Shown here piece after piece: positions 34,726 through 42,653 of a DNA stretch of 64,000 nt (position 1 is its first letter; every line of letters begins with the position of its first letter). Under the pieces are notes generated by a model. That model was not told where the DNA came from, made no database searches, and worked only from the letters and a program-made list of their open reading frames with translations. Location: assembly GCA_018606645.1 (NCBI GenBank), contig JAGVRI010000013.1, positions 1-64,000 on the forward strand. The letters run 5' to 3'. This stretch comes from Chloroflexota bacterium (lineage in GTDB: Bacteria; Chloroflexota; Anaerolineae; JAAYZQ01). Made by a program: the position numbers and the translations under genes.

Positions 34726-34754
34726 ATTATATCCGGAACGCCGGAAAAAGGCAA
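34726..34754 (-). promoter_or_regulatory. Promoter of the T-box operon
   Basis: Minus strand: TTGCCT (34754-34749), 17 bp, TATAAT (34731-34726). The start would be near 34719, just before the T-box leader. Confidence 0.75.
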
Positions 34755-34906
34755 ATGCGCGCATTCATTCATGCTTCATGCTCACCATGACCGCACGATC
34801 CATTCGTAATGGGGTCAGTAGACCTGGAAAGACCCGTCCCAGCAAAGTCTAATGGATTTCTAATGGTATTCCAACGTTCGTCTAACAGTTGATTGCTAGA
34901 ATGGAG

Positions 34907-34918
34907 CCGAAATTTCGG
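34907..34918 (+). promoter_or_regulatory. Perfect 12-bp palindrome upstream of hsp20
   Basis: CCGAAATTTCGG lies 4 bases after a TAGAAT box (34897-34902, preceded by TGC as in extended -10 promoters) and 34 bases before the first Hsp20 start. It is placed like an operator; no CIRCE element is present. Confidence 0.45.
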
Positions 34919-34952
34919 AGGCAAGAACTCTAGCGGTAAAGGAGGTGTTGAG

Positions 34953-35399
34953 ATGGCAAGCATTGTACGTTGGGAACCGTTCCGCGAGCTTTCGACACTG
35001 CGGGATATGATGGACCGGTGGTTCGAGGAGAGCTTTTTCCGCATGCCGACTCCCTTGGCTCTGTGGGGCGAGGGGACGTTGGCCGTGGATATGTACGAGA
35101 CCAAGGATAGCGTCGTGGTCAAGACCGCCATTCCGGGGGTCAAGCCGGAAGACATCGATATCTCGGTGACCGGTGATATCTTGACCATCAAGGCCGAGGC
35201 GAAGGAAGAGGAAGAGGTCAAGCAGGAGAATTATCTGCGCCGCGAGCGCCGGTTTGGGTCCTTCTGCCGCTCGGTGACGCTTCCTGGCGGCTTGATCACT
35301 GACAAGGCCGAAGCCAACTACACGAACGGCATCCTGACCCTGACCTTCCCCAAGGCGGAGGAGGTCAAGCCCAAGAGCATCAAGGTCCGGACCAAGTAA
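34953..35399 (+). CDS. Hsp20 small heat-shock protein, first copy
   Basis: A 148-residue alpha-crystallin-domain chaperone that holds unfolding proteins. The N-terminal arm starts MASIVRWEPFRELSTLRDMM. The core has VDMYETKDSVVVKTAIPGVK, DILTIKAE and FGSFCRSVTLPGGLI. The C-terminal NGILTLTFPKAE precedes the tail with KSIKV, the usual I-x-V-type anchor position. The ATG at 34953 is behind AAAGGAGG. A second Hsp20 gene follows 34 bases later. Confidence 0.95.
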   Translation: MASIVRWEPFRELSTLRDMMDRWFEESFFRMPTPLALWGEGTLAVDMYETKDSVVVKTAIPGVKPEDIDISVTGDILTIKAEAKEEEEVKQENYLRRERRFGSFCRSVTLPGGLITDKAEANYTNGILTLTFPKAEEVKPKSIKVRTK

Positions 35400-35433
35400 C
35401 GGGACCGTGCTCTTGGTAGAAAAGGAGGCTCCT

Positions 35434-35880
35434 ATGGGACGAAGATGGATGTGGGAACCCATGTCTGACCTGATCGCCTGGCAACAGGCCATGGACCGCC
35501 TGTTTGATGAAGCCTGGGGCCGTCGTGGTCTCGGCTGGCGGCGGGGCGAGCGCGTGGATCTGTTGCCGGTGGATATGTACACCACGGCCGATGAAGTGGT
35601 CGTTCAAGCATCGGTCCCGGGAGTCGATCCCAATGACGTGGAGATTACCATCGAGGGCGAGACTCTGACCATCAAAGGGGAGCGCAAGCCTCCATTGGAG
35701 AATGTCGAATACCAGATCCAGGAGCGGCGCTACGGCCCGTTTGCTCGGACACTCAGCCTTGGGGTACCGGTTCAGGCGGACAAGGCCGAGGCCACTTTCG
35801 ATCAAGGTGTGTTGACCCTGACCATCCCCAAGGCCGAGGAAGTCCGGCCCAAAGTGATCAAAGTCAAAAGCAAAGAGTAA
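35434..35880 (+). CDS. Hsp20 small heat-shock protein, second copy
   Basis: Another 148-residue Hsp20, the same length as the first but clearly diverged. LLPVDMYTTADEVVVQASVP, ETLTIKGER, YGPFARTLSLGVPV and GVLTLTIPKAEEVRPKVIKV are the conserved parts, the last holding the I/V-x-V anchor. The two probably form mixed oligomers. The ATG at 35434 has AAAAGGAGG upstream. Confidence 0.95.
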   Translation: MGRRWMWEPMSDLIAWQQAMDRLFDEAWGRRGLGWRRGERVDLLPVDMYTTADEVVVQASVPGVDPNDVEITIEGETLTIKGERKPPLENVEYQIQERRYGPFARTLSLGVPVQADKAEATFDQGVLTLTIPKAEEVRPKVIKVKSKE

Positions 35881-35910
35881 AAAAAATAAGGGACAGGAGT
35901 CAGGCTGAAC

Positions 35911-35954
35911 CACTACACGGGGTCTGAGGTGTCCGCCTCAGACCCCGTGTAGTG
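35911..35954. terminator. Perfect 19-bp hairpin after the hsp20 pair
   Basis: CACTACACGGGGTCTGAGG (35911-35929) pairs without mismatch with 35936-35954 around a 6-base loop. It lies between the convergent hsp20 and small membrane-protein genes. There is no adjoining T-run on either strand (an A8 tract lies on the plus strand 30 bases before), so Rho-independent termination is only probable. Confidence 0.6.
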
Positions 35955-35965
35955 TTGTCCATAGG

Positions 35966-36322
35966 TCACTCCTCCTCCCCTCCCACGATGTGAAACTGCC
36001 GGCTGGTTCGCGCGGTGGAGACCGGCGCTGGCCAGTAGCCTGCCGACGGCATGGGGGGTATCGCCTGAGATCCCCCCTGGATGACCACGACAGGCGGATA
36101 GTTTGCCTGCCTGGTCTGACGCTCGGCCTCCTCGGCTCTTTGCCGATCCCGGTGGGTCAGGGCTATGAGCAACAATACGGAACCGGGGATCCCGGCTGCC
36201 ACACCACACACAATCCCAATGACCACGGCCATCGCATCGGCGCTCATCTCCTTGACCACCACGACAGCTAGAGCTATCACAAAGACCAATGCAAGGCCGA
36301 TTGCTATCTGCCTAACGCTCAC
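35966..36322 (-). CDS. Small two-helix membrane protein of unknown function
   Basis: A 118-residue protein starting at the GTG at 36322, which has GAAAGG seven bases upstream. Two hydrophobic segments lie at about residues 5-22 (IAIGLALVFVIALAVVVV) and 28-50 (AVVIGIVCGVAAGIPGSVLL). A charged RDRQRAEEAERQTRQ helix and a Pro-rich tail follow. No family is recognised. It lies downstream of lexA on the same strand. Confidence 0.6.
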   Translation of the reverse strand: MSVRQIAIGLALVFVIALAVVVVKEMSADAMAVVIGIVCGVAAGIPGSVLLLIALTHRDRQRAEEAERQTRQANYPPVVVIQGGSQAIPPMPSAGYWPAPVSTARTSRQFHIVGGEEE

Positions 36323-36532
36323 GCTTAACCTTTCTAGTTCTTTTCCGGTCTCTCCCGATCTCTCAAGAGCCGTGTCATGTGCCAGGCCGGCGCTGCAGCT
36401 CCAGTGCGCAAAGACCCACGTTTGCAGCGGCCATTCAACGCGGCTACTTTGCTTTTCCCCACGGAGCCGACTGTCCAGGGACCAAGCGCGAGGCCCCAGA
36501 CCGCACGCTAACTTACGCGTGCCGACGAACAA

Positions 36533-37171
36533 TCAAGAGTCCAGCCTGCGGATCACGCACACGACCTTGCCCTTCACCTCGACATTGTCTGCAGGAACAA
36601 AGATCGGTTTCATCATCGGATTCGCCGGTTGAAGCCGGACCCGGTCGCCCTCCAGATAGAATCGCTTCAGAGTCGCTTCTTCTTCCCGGCGCAACCAGAC
36701 CGCTGCCAGTTCCCCATTCTCCACGGTCGGTTGATATCGCATCAGCACAATATCCCCATCGTGGATCAGGGCATCGATCATCGAGTCCCCCTGCACCTCC
36801 AGGGCGTAGATGCCCTTTTGGTTCTTGACGATGTCACGCGTCAACTCGATGGTTCTCTCGTAGTCCAGCGAGGTGTCCGGTACCGGGATAGGCTGGCCGG
36901 CCGCGATGGGACCGAGGATGGGGATCCGGATGCTATCGGCCAGACGCCGAACTGCCTCGCCAATCAGGCGAATGCCGCGTGCGATTTTCGGGTTGTACTC
37001 GATCAATCCTTCCTCAGCCAGTTTCAGCAGGTTGTACTTGACCACAGAGGTGGATGGGATACCCACCGCCTCGCCGATTTCCCGCACTGTCGGTGCACGC
37101 TCCTTTGCCCTTATATAGTCGTACAGGAACTCATAGATCCTTCGTTGGCGGTCTGACAGCTCACGGACCAT
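36533..37171 (-). CDS. lexA: LexA repressor
   Basis: A 212-residue SOS repressor and self-cleaving serine protease. The N-terminal winged helix has APTVREIGEAVGIPSTSVVKY. Cleavage would occur at Ala91-Gly92 in GPIAAGQP. The catalytic pair is Ser130 (VQGDSMID) and Lys169 (ATLKRFY). Under DNA damage RecA-stimulated cleavage lifts repression of the SOS genes. An SOS box lies inside its own promoter, so it is autoregulated. Confidence 0.96.
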   Translation of the reverse strand: MVRELSDRQRRIYEFLYDYIRAKERAPTVREIGEAVGIPSTSVVKYNLLKLAEEGLIEYNPKIARGIRLIGEAVRRLADSIRIPILGPIAAGQPIPVPDTSLDYERTIELTRDIVKNQKGIYALEVQGDSMIDALIHDGDIVLMRYQPTVENGELAAVWLRREEEATLKRFYLEGDRVRLQPANPMMKPIFVPADNVEVKGKVVCVIRRLDS

Positions 37172-37230
37172 TGCTCTAACTCCTTTCGCTATACCACCAA
37201 ACCAGCGATTAGCTCATTTGTTCGATTCCT

Positions 37231-37259
37231 ATTATATACGAACATATGTTCTTTGTCAA
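37231..37259 (-). promoter_or_regulatory. Consensus lexA promoter
   Basis: Minus strand TTGACA (37259-37254), 17 bp and TATAAT (37236-37231), a perfect match. The spacer is filled by the SOS box. Confidence 0.9.
37240..37251. promoter_or_regulatory. SOS box (LexA-binding site)
   Basis: GAACATATGTTC is a perfect palindrome of the GAACNNNNGTTC type bound by Gram-positive-like LexA proteins. It lies between the -35 and -10 boxes of lexA, so bound LexA would block polymerase directly. Confidence 0.92.
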
Positions 37260-37374
37260 GACCCCAAATTGCCGTTTCTGGCGCTGAATCGAGGCCAATG
37301 GTCGGCATCTGCAAAGGAACAGCGCACATCCGTGGGCCCCGTCTCTCAGAGGCAGCAGGGACAGGACGAGTACT

Positions 37375-37403
37375 TTGACACCCCGGTGGTCCTGGAGTAG
37401 AAT
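37375..37403 (+). promoter_or_regulatory. Promoter of radC
   Basis: TTGACA (37375-37380), 17 bp and TAGAAT (37398-37403), about 50 bases before the radC start. Confidence 0.8.
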
Positions 37404-37452
37404 GAGGCAAAGAAAGCCGTTGCCGAGCCGCACAATAGATGGAGGAGAAACC

Positions 37453-38160
37453 ATGGACCTTGAGGCCGGCTATCATCCCACGATCAAAGAACTGCCCAGG
37501 AGCGAACGCCCGCGCGAACGTCTGGTGAACTATGGAGTAGGCGCCCTGTCTTCGGCGGAGTTGCTGGCCATTATCCTGCGCACCGGCACGCGCGAGGAGA
37601 ATGTGATCCGAATGGCGCAACGCCTGCTGGTCGCCTTTGGCGGACTGGCCGGCCTGGCCAGAGCCAATGTTTCTGAACTGGCATCCGCCAAAGGACTCGG
37701 CCTGGCCAAGGTGGCCCAGATCAAAGCGGCGCTGGAACTGGGACGGCGGATGGTTCTGGAATCGCCGGAGGAGCGACCTCAGGTGCGGTCCCCAGCCGAC
37801 GCAGCCAATCTGGTCATGTCGGAAATGAGCCTACTGGAACAAGAGCACCTGCGTGTCATCCTGCTTGATACCAAGAACCGGGTCCTGGCGACTCCCACCA
37901 TCTATATCGGCTCACTCAACACCAGCTTGATCCGCATCGGGGAGGTTTTCCGGGAAGCCATCCGCGCCAATTGCGCAGCGTTGATCGTCCTTCACAATCA
38001 CCCCTCTGGCGACCCGACCCCCAGCCCGGAGGACATTGCGGTCACCAAGCAGATCGTCGAGGCCGGCAAGCTCGTGGATATCCAGGTACTGGATCATGTC
38101 ATTATTGGGCGACAACGGTTTGTTAGCCTCAAAGAGCGCGGACTGGGGTTCCCCGGTTAA
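37453..38160 (+). CDS. radC: RadC-family (JAB/MPN) protein
   Basis: A 235-residue protein. The N-terminal half is a helix-hairpin-helix-like region ([34 protein letters not shown]). The C-terminal half is a JAB1/MPN domain with the zinc motif [14 protein letters not shown] and upstream Glu in IGEVFREAI. RadC was once tied to DNA repair but its biochemical role is unsettled. The ATG at 37453 is behind GGAGGAGAAA. It diverges from lexA but has no SOS box of its own beyond the shared region. Confidence 0.93.
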   Translation: MDLEAGYHPTIKELPRSERPRERLVNYGVGALSSAELLAIILRTGTREENVIRMAQRLLVAFGGLAGLARANVSELASAKGLGLAKVAQIKAALELGRRMVLESPEERPQVRSPADAANLVMSEMSLLEQEHLRVILLDTKNRVLATPTIYIGSLNTSLIRIGEVFREAIRANCAALIVLHNHPSGDPTPSPEDIAVTKQIVEAGKLVDIQVLDHVIIGRQRFVSLKERGLGFPG

Positions 38161-38175
38161 CGATCGGTAGTGCGA

Positions 38176-38204
38176 TTGCCCCCTCTCCGGAAATGTGATA
38201 CAAT
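38176..38204 (+). promoter_or_regulatory. Promoter of cutA
   Basis: TTGCCC (38176-38181), 17 bp and TACAAT (38199-38204), 23 bases before the start codon. Confidence 0.65.
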
Positions 38205-38226
38205 CTTGATTGAAGGGGAGGAAAGG

Positions 38227-38565
38227 ATGTCAGAATTTGTGATCGTGTTGATGACGGCCAGTTCCCAGCAGGAAGCCGAGCGGATTGCAAAGAGCCTGGT
38301 GACAGAATGGTTAGCGGCCTGTGTCAACGTGATCCCGAATGCGGTCTCCTTCTACCGCTGGGAGGGAAAGGTTCAACGGGATCAGGAAGTCCTGCTCATC
38401 GCCAAGAGCCGAAAGGATGTGCTGGAGGACCTGATCCGCCGGGTGCGCTCCCTCCACAGTTACACCGTTCCGGAAATCATTGCCCTGCCCCTGAGCGGTG
38501 GGAGCGATGACTATTTGCGGTGGGTCGACCAGGAAGTGCACGGCGGCTGGCATGCAATGGACTAA
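38227..38565 (+). CDS. cutA: CutA-family divalent-cation tolerance protein
   Basis: A 112-residue small trimeric protein with PII-like fold. ERIAKSLVTEWLAACVNVIP and YRWEGKVQRDQEVLLIAKS are signature stretches, and HSYTVPEIIALPL follows. The bacterial role in metal tolerance is debated. The ATG at 38227 has GGGGAGGAAAGG before it. Confidence 0.93.
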   Translation: MSEFVIVLMTASSQQEAERIAKSLVTEWLAACVNVIPNAVSFYRWEGKVQRDQEVLLIAKSRKDVLEDLIRRVRSLHSYTVPEIIALPLSGGSDDYLRWVDQEVHGGWHAMD

Positions 38566-38601
38566 CGATCATGGCCCCCTGAGAAGGTAAGGAGGTGGAC
38601 C

Positions 38602-39837
38602 ATGCGGCCTCTGATCCAGCAGATCATCCAGAGGTACAAGGCGGCCAAGCTCGAAGGCCAGGACTGGGGGTATCTTCTGTTCAAGGCCCAGGATCCGGAT
38701 ACCAAACAGCCGGTATGGATCAAGATTCTTCCCCGCCTCCTGAGCCAGGATTCGGAAATCGCGAACCGCTTCCAGGCGCTGGCTCAAGCGATTCGCCAAC
38801 TGAACCATCCTAATATCGCGCCGGTCCGGACTGTTGGTGAACATGCGGGCCTGCCGTACCTGGTCGTCCGAGCCATCGAAAAAGCCCAACCCCTGGTCGC
38901 CAAGCTGGATCGAGACTGGAGCGTGGATGCAGCGGCCGATCTGATCATGCAGGCAGGCCAGGCGCTGGAGCACGCGTACAATAAGGGCCTGCTCCACGGC
39001 TCTCTCACGCCTGAGAAAATTCTGGTCCAGGATGACGGAAAGGTCCAGGTGACGGATTTTGGCTTGGGTGAACTGCTTGACTTGGTCGGACTGCGCGTCA
39101 AACAGACGGAATCGCCGTATCTGGCCCCGGAATGGCAGGCGGGTCAACCCGCCAGCGGAGCAGCCGATGTGTACTCATTGGCAGCGATCCTGTATCACCT
39201 GCTGACCAAGCGAGCCCCCTTGGTGGTGAAAGGCCAGGTCTTGCCCCCCAGCCGATTCAATCCCGAGGTTCCACCTGCGATGGACGAGCTGGTGATCAAG
39301 GCCCTGGATCCCGACCCAGCCAAACGCTATCCCGATGTCAAGGCCTTCCTGGCGGCGTTGGGGGCCATGGTCCTGGTTCCGGCAGTGAAAGAAGCGCCAT
39401 TGGCTGCATCCGCTTCCCGTTGCCCGAAATGTGGAGCCGAGAACCAGACTGGCCGCTTCTGCCGGATGTGCGGCGCTCGCCTCCAACCGCCCTCTCCGGT
39501 TCAACCGACTCCACCCGGCAAATCCCGATTGGATGAACCGATTCAGGTAACCAGGATCCAGGTAGGACGGGTCGAAATGGGGACGGGGGTGGAGCGTCGT
39601 GAGACCGTCATCAGCCAGCCGAGGCCGGTGGTCACTGGCGAGCTCGAATCGCTATTTCCTGAACCGTTGCCCATGCCTCAGGTTGATGCAGAACTATGGC
39701 CCGGACCTGGCGAACAGGCACCAATCTCAATGCCGGAACCACCACCGATGCCTGTCATTGATTGGAGCGAGTTGGTTCCTGCGATCCCGCCGGTGCCCCG
39801 TGTTGAAGACGTCTTCAATCAACCGGAGGAGCATTGA
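38602..39837 (+). CDS. Serine/threonine kinase-like protein, probable pseudokinase, with zinc ribbon
   Basis: A 411-residue protein. The kinase fold spans residues about 10-255: the ATP Lys is Lys41 (VWIKIL), and DFG is at 152-154 (VTDFGLGE). The catalytic HRD motif reads HGS (132-134, LLHGSLTPEKIL), so the catalytic Asp is missing, and the downstream Asn is Lys. SPYLAPEW and ADVYSLAAILYHLL complete the lobe. A zinc ribbon (Cys274, 277, 287, 290) and a Pro-rich tail follow. It probably binds partners rather than phosphorylating them. It is coupled by a TTGA overlap to the murF-alr gene, hinting at a link to cell-wall control. Confidence 0.85.
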   Translation: MRPLIQQIIQRYKAAKLEGQDWGYLLFKAQDPDTKQPVWIKILPRLLSQDSEIANRFQALAQAIRQLNHPNIAPVRTVGEHAGLPYLVVRAIEKAQPLVAKLDRDWSVDAAADLIMQAGQALEHAYNKGLLHGSLTPEKILVQDDGKVQVTDFGLGELLDLVGLRVKQTESPYLAPEWQAGQPASGAADVYSLAAILYHLLTKRAPLVVKGQVLPPSRFNPEVPPAMDELVIKALDPDPAKRYPDVKAFLAALGAMVLVPAVKEAPLAASASRCPKCGAENQTGRFCRMCGARLQPPSPVQPTPPGKSRLDEPIQVTRIQVGRVEMGTGVERRETVISQPRPVVTGELESLFPEPLPMPQVDAELWPGPGEQAPISMPEPPPMPVIDWSELVPAIPPVPRVEDVFNQPEEH

Positions 39838-42410
39838 TCCATCTGTCGGACCTCCTGGCAGCCACGGGTGGTAGGGTCCACGGACCCGTTTTCGCCAAAG
39901 CATTCACCGATTTTTGCTACGATACCCGCCTGCTCAACTCCGGTGAATTATTCCTGGCCGTTGTGACCGAAAAGGGAGATGGCCACGATTACATTCTGGA
40001 TGCAGTCCAGCGAGGAGCCGCCGGGGTACTCTGCCAACGTCCTGTAGAGCTGGAGCGTTATGGGGTTACCTGTCTGGTCGTGGACGACAGCCGCAAGGCC
40101 TTGTTAGACTGGGCCCAGTACATTTTGCGCAAGCTCGGTCCCCGGGTGGTAGGCATTACCGGATCGAGTGGTAAAACGACAACCAAAGAACTTGCTGCCG
40201 CCGTTTTGTCCCAACGGTATAATGTCTTCCGCAATTATGGCAACTACAATGACCGCTATGGACTTCCTATCGCCCTGGGCCAGCTAGGTCCAGAACATCA
40301 AGTGGCTGTCCTCGAGATGGCATGTGACGGTCTGGATGAAATCCGCGATCTGGCGCTTCTCACCCGACCCCAAATTGGTGTGGTGACCGCAGTTAATGAG
40401 ACGCATCTGGTCTACCTGGGATCGCTGGAGGCGATCGCCCAGGAAAAAGGGCGGCTGGTGGAAGCCCTGCCCTCGGCGGATCAGGGCGGGGTTGCAATCC
40501 TCAACTACGACGATCCCCGGGTGCGGGCCATGGCCGCCCGTACTCGAGCTCGGGTGGTGACCTACGGCCTGGACCCGGATGCGGACTTGGTGGCAGGGGC
40601 GGTGAAAGCAGATACCAGCGGGGTATCCTTTACGGTGTTCATCAAGGACTTTTTCCCCATCCCGGGAGTGCGGGGCAAGCGCAAACTTCACGTCCGGTTG
40701 CCATTGTTAGGTGCGCATCAGGTGTATGCCGCGCTGGCAGCCGTAGCAGTGGGCCTGGCCTGGGAGGTTCCCCTGGAGCAAGCGCTCGAAGCGCTGACCT
40801 CGGTCCGCCCTTTGCCGGGGCGGCTGAACCCTCTGCCCGGTGTCCAGGGGACTTTGATCCTGGATGACAGCTTCAACGCCAGCCCCGCCTCGACCCTGGC
40901 AGCACTGGAGGTATTGGCCCTTTTCACCGCCGGGCAGCGGATTGCTGTCCTGGGCGGCCTCGTGGACCTGGGGAGCTTTGAAGCTGAAGCCTATCGCCGC
41001 ATCGGTCAGCGGGTCGCTCAAGGGGTGGATTTTCTGGTGACTCAGGGCGATGGCGCCCGACAAATCGCCGAAGCGGCCAAGGCGGTCGGGTTTCCTTCTG
41101 ATCAAATCCTGGAGACCTATACCGCCGAAGATACGCTCCGGGGCCTGATCCCTCGCCTGAAGCCGGGTGACACCATTCTGGTCAAAGGAGCGATGGAAGC
41201 ACGCCTCGAACAGGTAGTCGCCGGCCTGCTTGCCCAGCCAGAGCAGGCCCCGCACGTACTGGTCCGCCAAACGGCGGGCTGGCGCAAAGTCCGTCTCCAA
41301 CGTCCTGGTCGTCCTACCTGGCTGGAGGTAGATCTCGAAGCCATCGCTCACAATGTGCGGCGGGTGGTGGAAATGGTGGGGCCGGAAGTAGCCGTCCTGG
41401 CGGTCCTGAAAGCAGATGCATACGGCCATGGTATGGTCCGGGTGGCGCGCACCGCACTGAACAACGGAGCACGTTACCTGGGAGTCGCCAGTGTCAATGA
41501 GGGATCGGTTCTGCGTCAGGCCGGCATCACTGCCCCGATCCTGGTCCTGGGATACACCCCTGCCTGGCAGGCCCGAGAACTGGTTCTGCTGAACTTGTCG
41601 GCGACGGTTTTTAACCTCGATGTCGCCCACGCATTGAGTCGCGCGGCCAGGGAATTGAACAGCCAGGCCCGGGTTCACGTGAAAGTGGATACGGGCATGG
41701 GACGGCTCGGCTTGCTGCCCGACGAAGTCCTGCCGTTCGTCCTGAGCCTTCGCACCGTGCCCTATCTCGTGTTAGAGGGCATCTTTACCCATTTCTCTGT
41801 GGCCGATAGCGATCCAGAGTATACCCGCTGGCAAATCGGCCGTTTTCGCCAGGTTCTACAAGCTCTGAGGGACGCCGGCATTGAATTCCCATTGATCCAC
41901 GCCGCCAACTCTGCGGCCATCCTCACTATGCCAGAAAGCCATTTCACCATGGTCCGATTAGGTATTGCCATGTACGGCTTACACCCCTCGCCTCAAGTCC
42001 GCTGCCCACCTGACTTTCGTCCCGCTCTGGCGTTCAAGACCCAGATAGCCCAGGTAAAGACATTACCCCCCGGTAGCTTTGTCAGTTACGGCAACACCTA
42101 TCAGACCACTGGCGAGCAGCGGATCGCCGTCATCCCGGTTGGCTACGCGGACGGGTTCCGGCGAGCCCCGCGACACTGGGGCGAAGTGCTGGTCCACGGC
42201 CAGCGGGTACCCATCGTTGGCCGGGTATGCATGGATCAGACCATGATTGATGTATCGTCTGTCCCCAACGTCCGTCAGGGTGACGAAGTGGTCCTCATTG
42301 GTGAACAAGGACAAGAACGGATCACCGTCGAGGATGTGGCCGAACGGCTCGGCACGATCAACTATGAGGTCGTCAGCGAGATCCTGGCGCGCGTGCCCAG
42401 GGTAGTGTAG
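39834..42410 (+). CDS. murF-alr: MurF-alanine racemase fusion
   Basis: An 858-residue bifunctional enzyme. Residues 1 to about 480 are MurF, which adds D-Ala-D-Ala to the UDP-MurNAc-tripeptide; the ATP loop is GITGSSGKTTTKE, with NYGNYNDRYGLPIAL and LILDDSFNASPAS. From about residue 495 comes alanine racemase: AVLKADAYGHGM holds the PLP lysine, RVHVKVDTGMGRLG and VGRVCMDQTMIDV follow, and the catalytic Tyr lies near SYGNTY. The enzyme makes D-Ala and uses the dipeptide from it. Start is TTG at 39834, five bases behind GGAGGA and overlapping the previous stop. Such fusions are known in some other phyla. Confidence 0.95.
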   Translation: MIHLSDLLAATGGRVHGPVFAKAFTDFCYDTRLLNSGELFLAVVTEKGDGHDYILDAVQRGAAGVLCQRPVELERYGVTCLVVDDSRKALLDWAQYILRKLGPRVVGITGSSGKTTTKELAAAVLSQRYNVFRNYGNYNDRYGLPIALGQLGPEHQVAVLEMACDGLDEIRDLALLTRPQIGVVTAVNETHLVYLGSLEAIAQEKGRLVEALPSADQGGVAILNYDDPRVRAMAARTRARVVTYGLDPDADLVAGAVKADTSGVSFTVFIKDFFPIPGVRGKRKLHVRLPLLGAHQVYAALAAVAVGLAWEVPLEQALEALTSVRPLPGRLNPLPGVQGTLILDDSFNASPASTLAALEVLALFTAGQRIAVLGGLVDLGSFEAEAYRRIGQRVAQGVDFLVTQGDGARQIAEAAKAVGFPSDQILETYTAEDTLRGLIPRLKPGDTILVKGAMEARLEQVVAGLLAQPEQAPHVLVRQTAGWRKVRLQRPGRPTWLEVDLEAIAHNVRRVVEMVGPEVAVLAVLKADAYGHGMVRVARTALNNGARYLGVASVNEGSVLRQAGITAPILVLGYTPAWQARELVLLNLSATVFNLDVAHALSRAARELNSQARVHVKVDTGMGRLGLLPDEVLPFVLSLRTVPYLVLEGIFTHFSVADSDPEYTRWQIGRFRQVLQALRDAGIEFPLIHAANSAAILTMPESHFTMVRLGIAMYGLHPSPQVRCPPDFRPALAFKTQIAQVKTLPPGSFVSYGNTYQTTGEQRIAVIPVGYADGFRRAPRHWGEVLVHGQRVPIVGRVCMDQTMIDVSSVPNVRQGDEVVLIGEQGQERITVEDVAERLGTINYEVVSEILARVPRVV

Positions 42411-42452
42411 AGGTTAGCACGCACGCCCGGATCGTGGCCTGGATCGTCTTGA

Positions 42453-42650
42453 CTATTCTGTTTCCTCCTCCTTCGATTCGGCTTTCTTCTCTTCTTTTTT
42501 TCCTTCCTCTTCTGTCTCCCTGACCGCTTTCTTGAAACCGCTGATCGCCTTTCCTAGCGCAGGTCCTACATCCGCTACCTTGCCCACACCAAAGATGAGA
42601 ATCACGATCACCAGGATGATCAGAATCTCAGGCCAACCAAATCCTCCCAT
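42453..42650 (-). CDS. tatA: Twin-arginine translocase subunit TatA/TatE
   Basis: A 65-residue protein. One N-terminal membrane helix (WPEILIILVIVILIFG) is followed by the FGVGKVADVGPALGKAI hinge and amphipathic helix, then an acidic and lysine-rich tail. TatA multimers form the pore for folded proteins. No tatC is in the window. It starts 3 bases after the HEAT-like gene ends. Confidence 0.92.
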   Translation of the reverse strand: MGGFGWPEILIILVIVILIFGVGKVADVGPALGKAISGFKKAVRETEEEGKKEEKKAESKEEETE

Positions 42651-42653
42651 CTT

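Larger units (their letters stand above)
34304..34952. other. Intergenic region, 649 bp, with T-box and divergent promoters
   Basis: The left two thirds is the T-box leader of the minus-strand tRNA-synthetase operon, with its promoter at 34726-34754. The right part serves the plus-strand hsp20 pair: a direct repeat of TCTAATGG, a TAGAAT -10-like box at 34897-34902 and a perfect palindrome at 34907-34918. No other gene is seen. Confidence 0.7.

Noticed and set aside
34304..34952. CIRCE or HrcA-type heat-shock operator before hsp20
   Set aside because: No TTAGCACTC/GAGTGCTAA pair is present; only a different 12-bp palindrome is seen.
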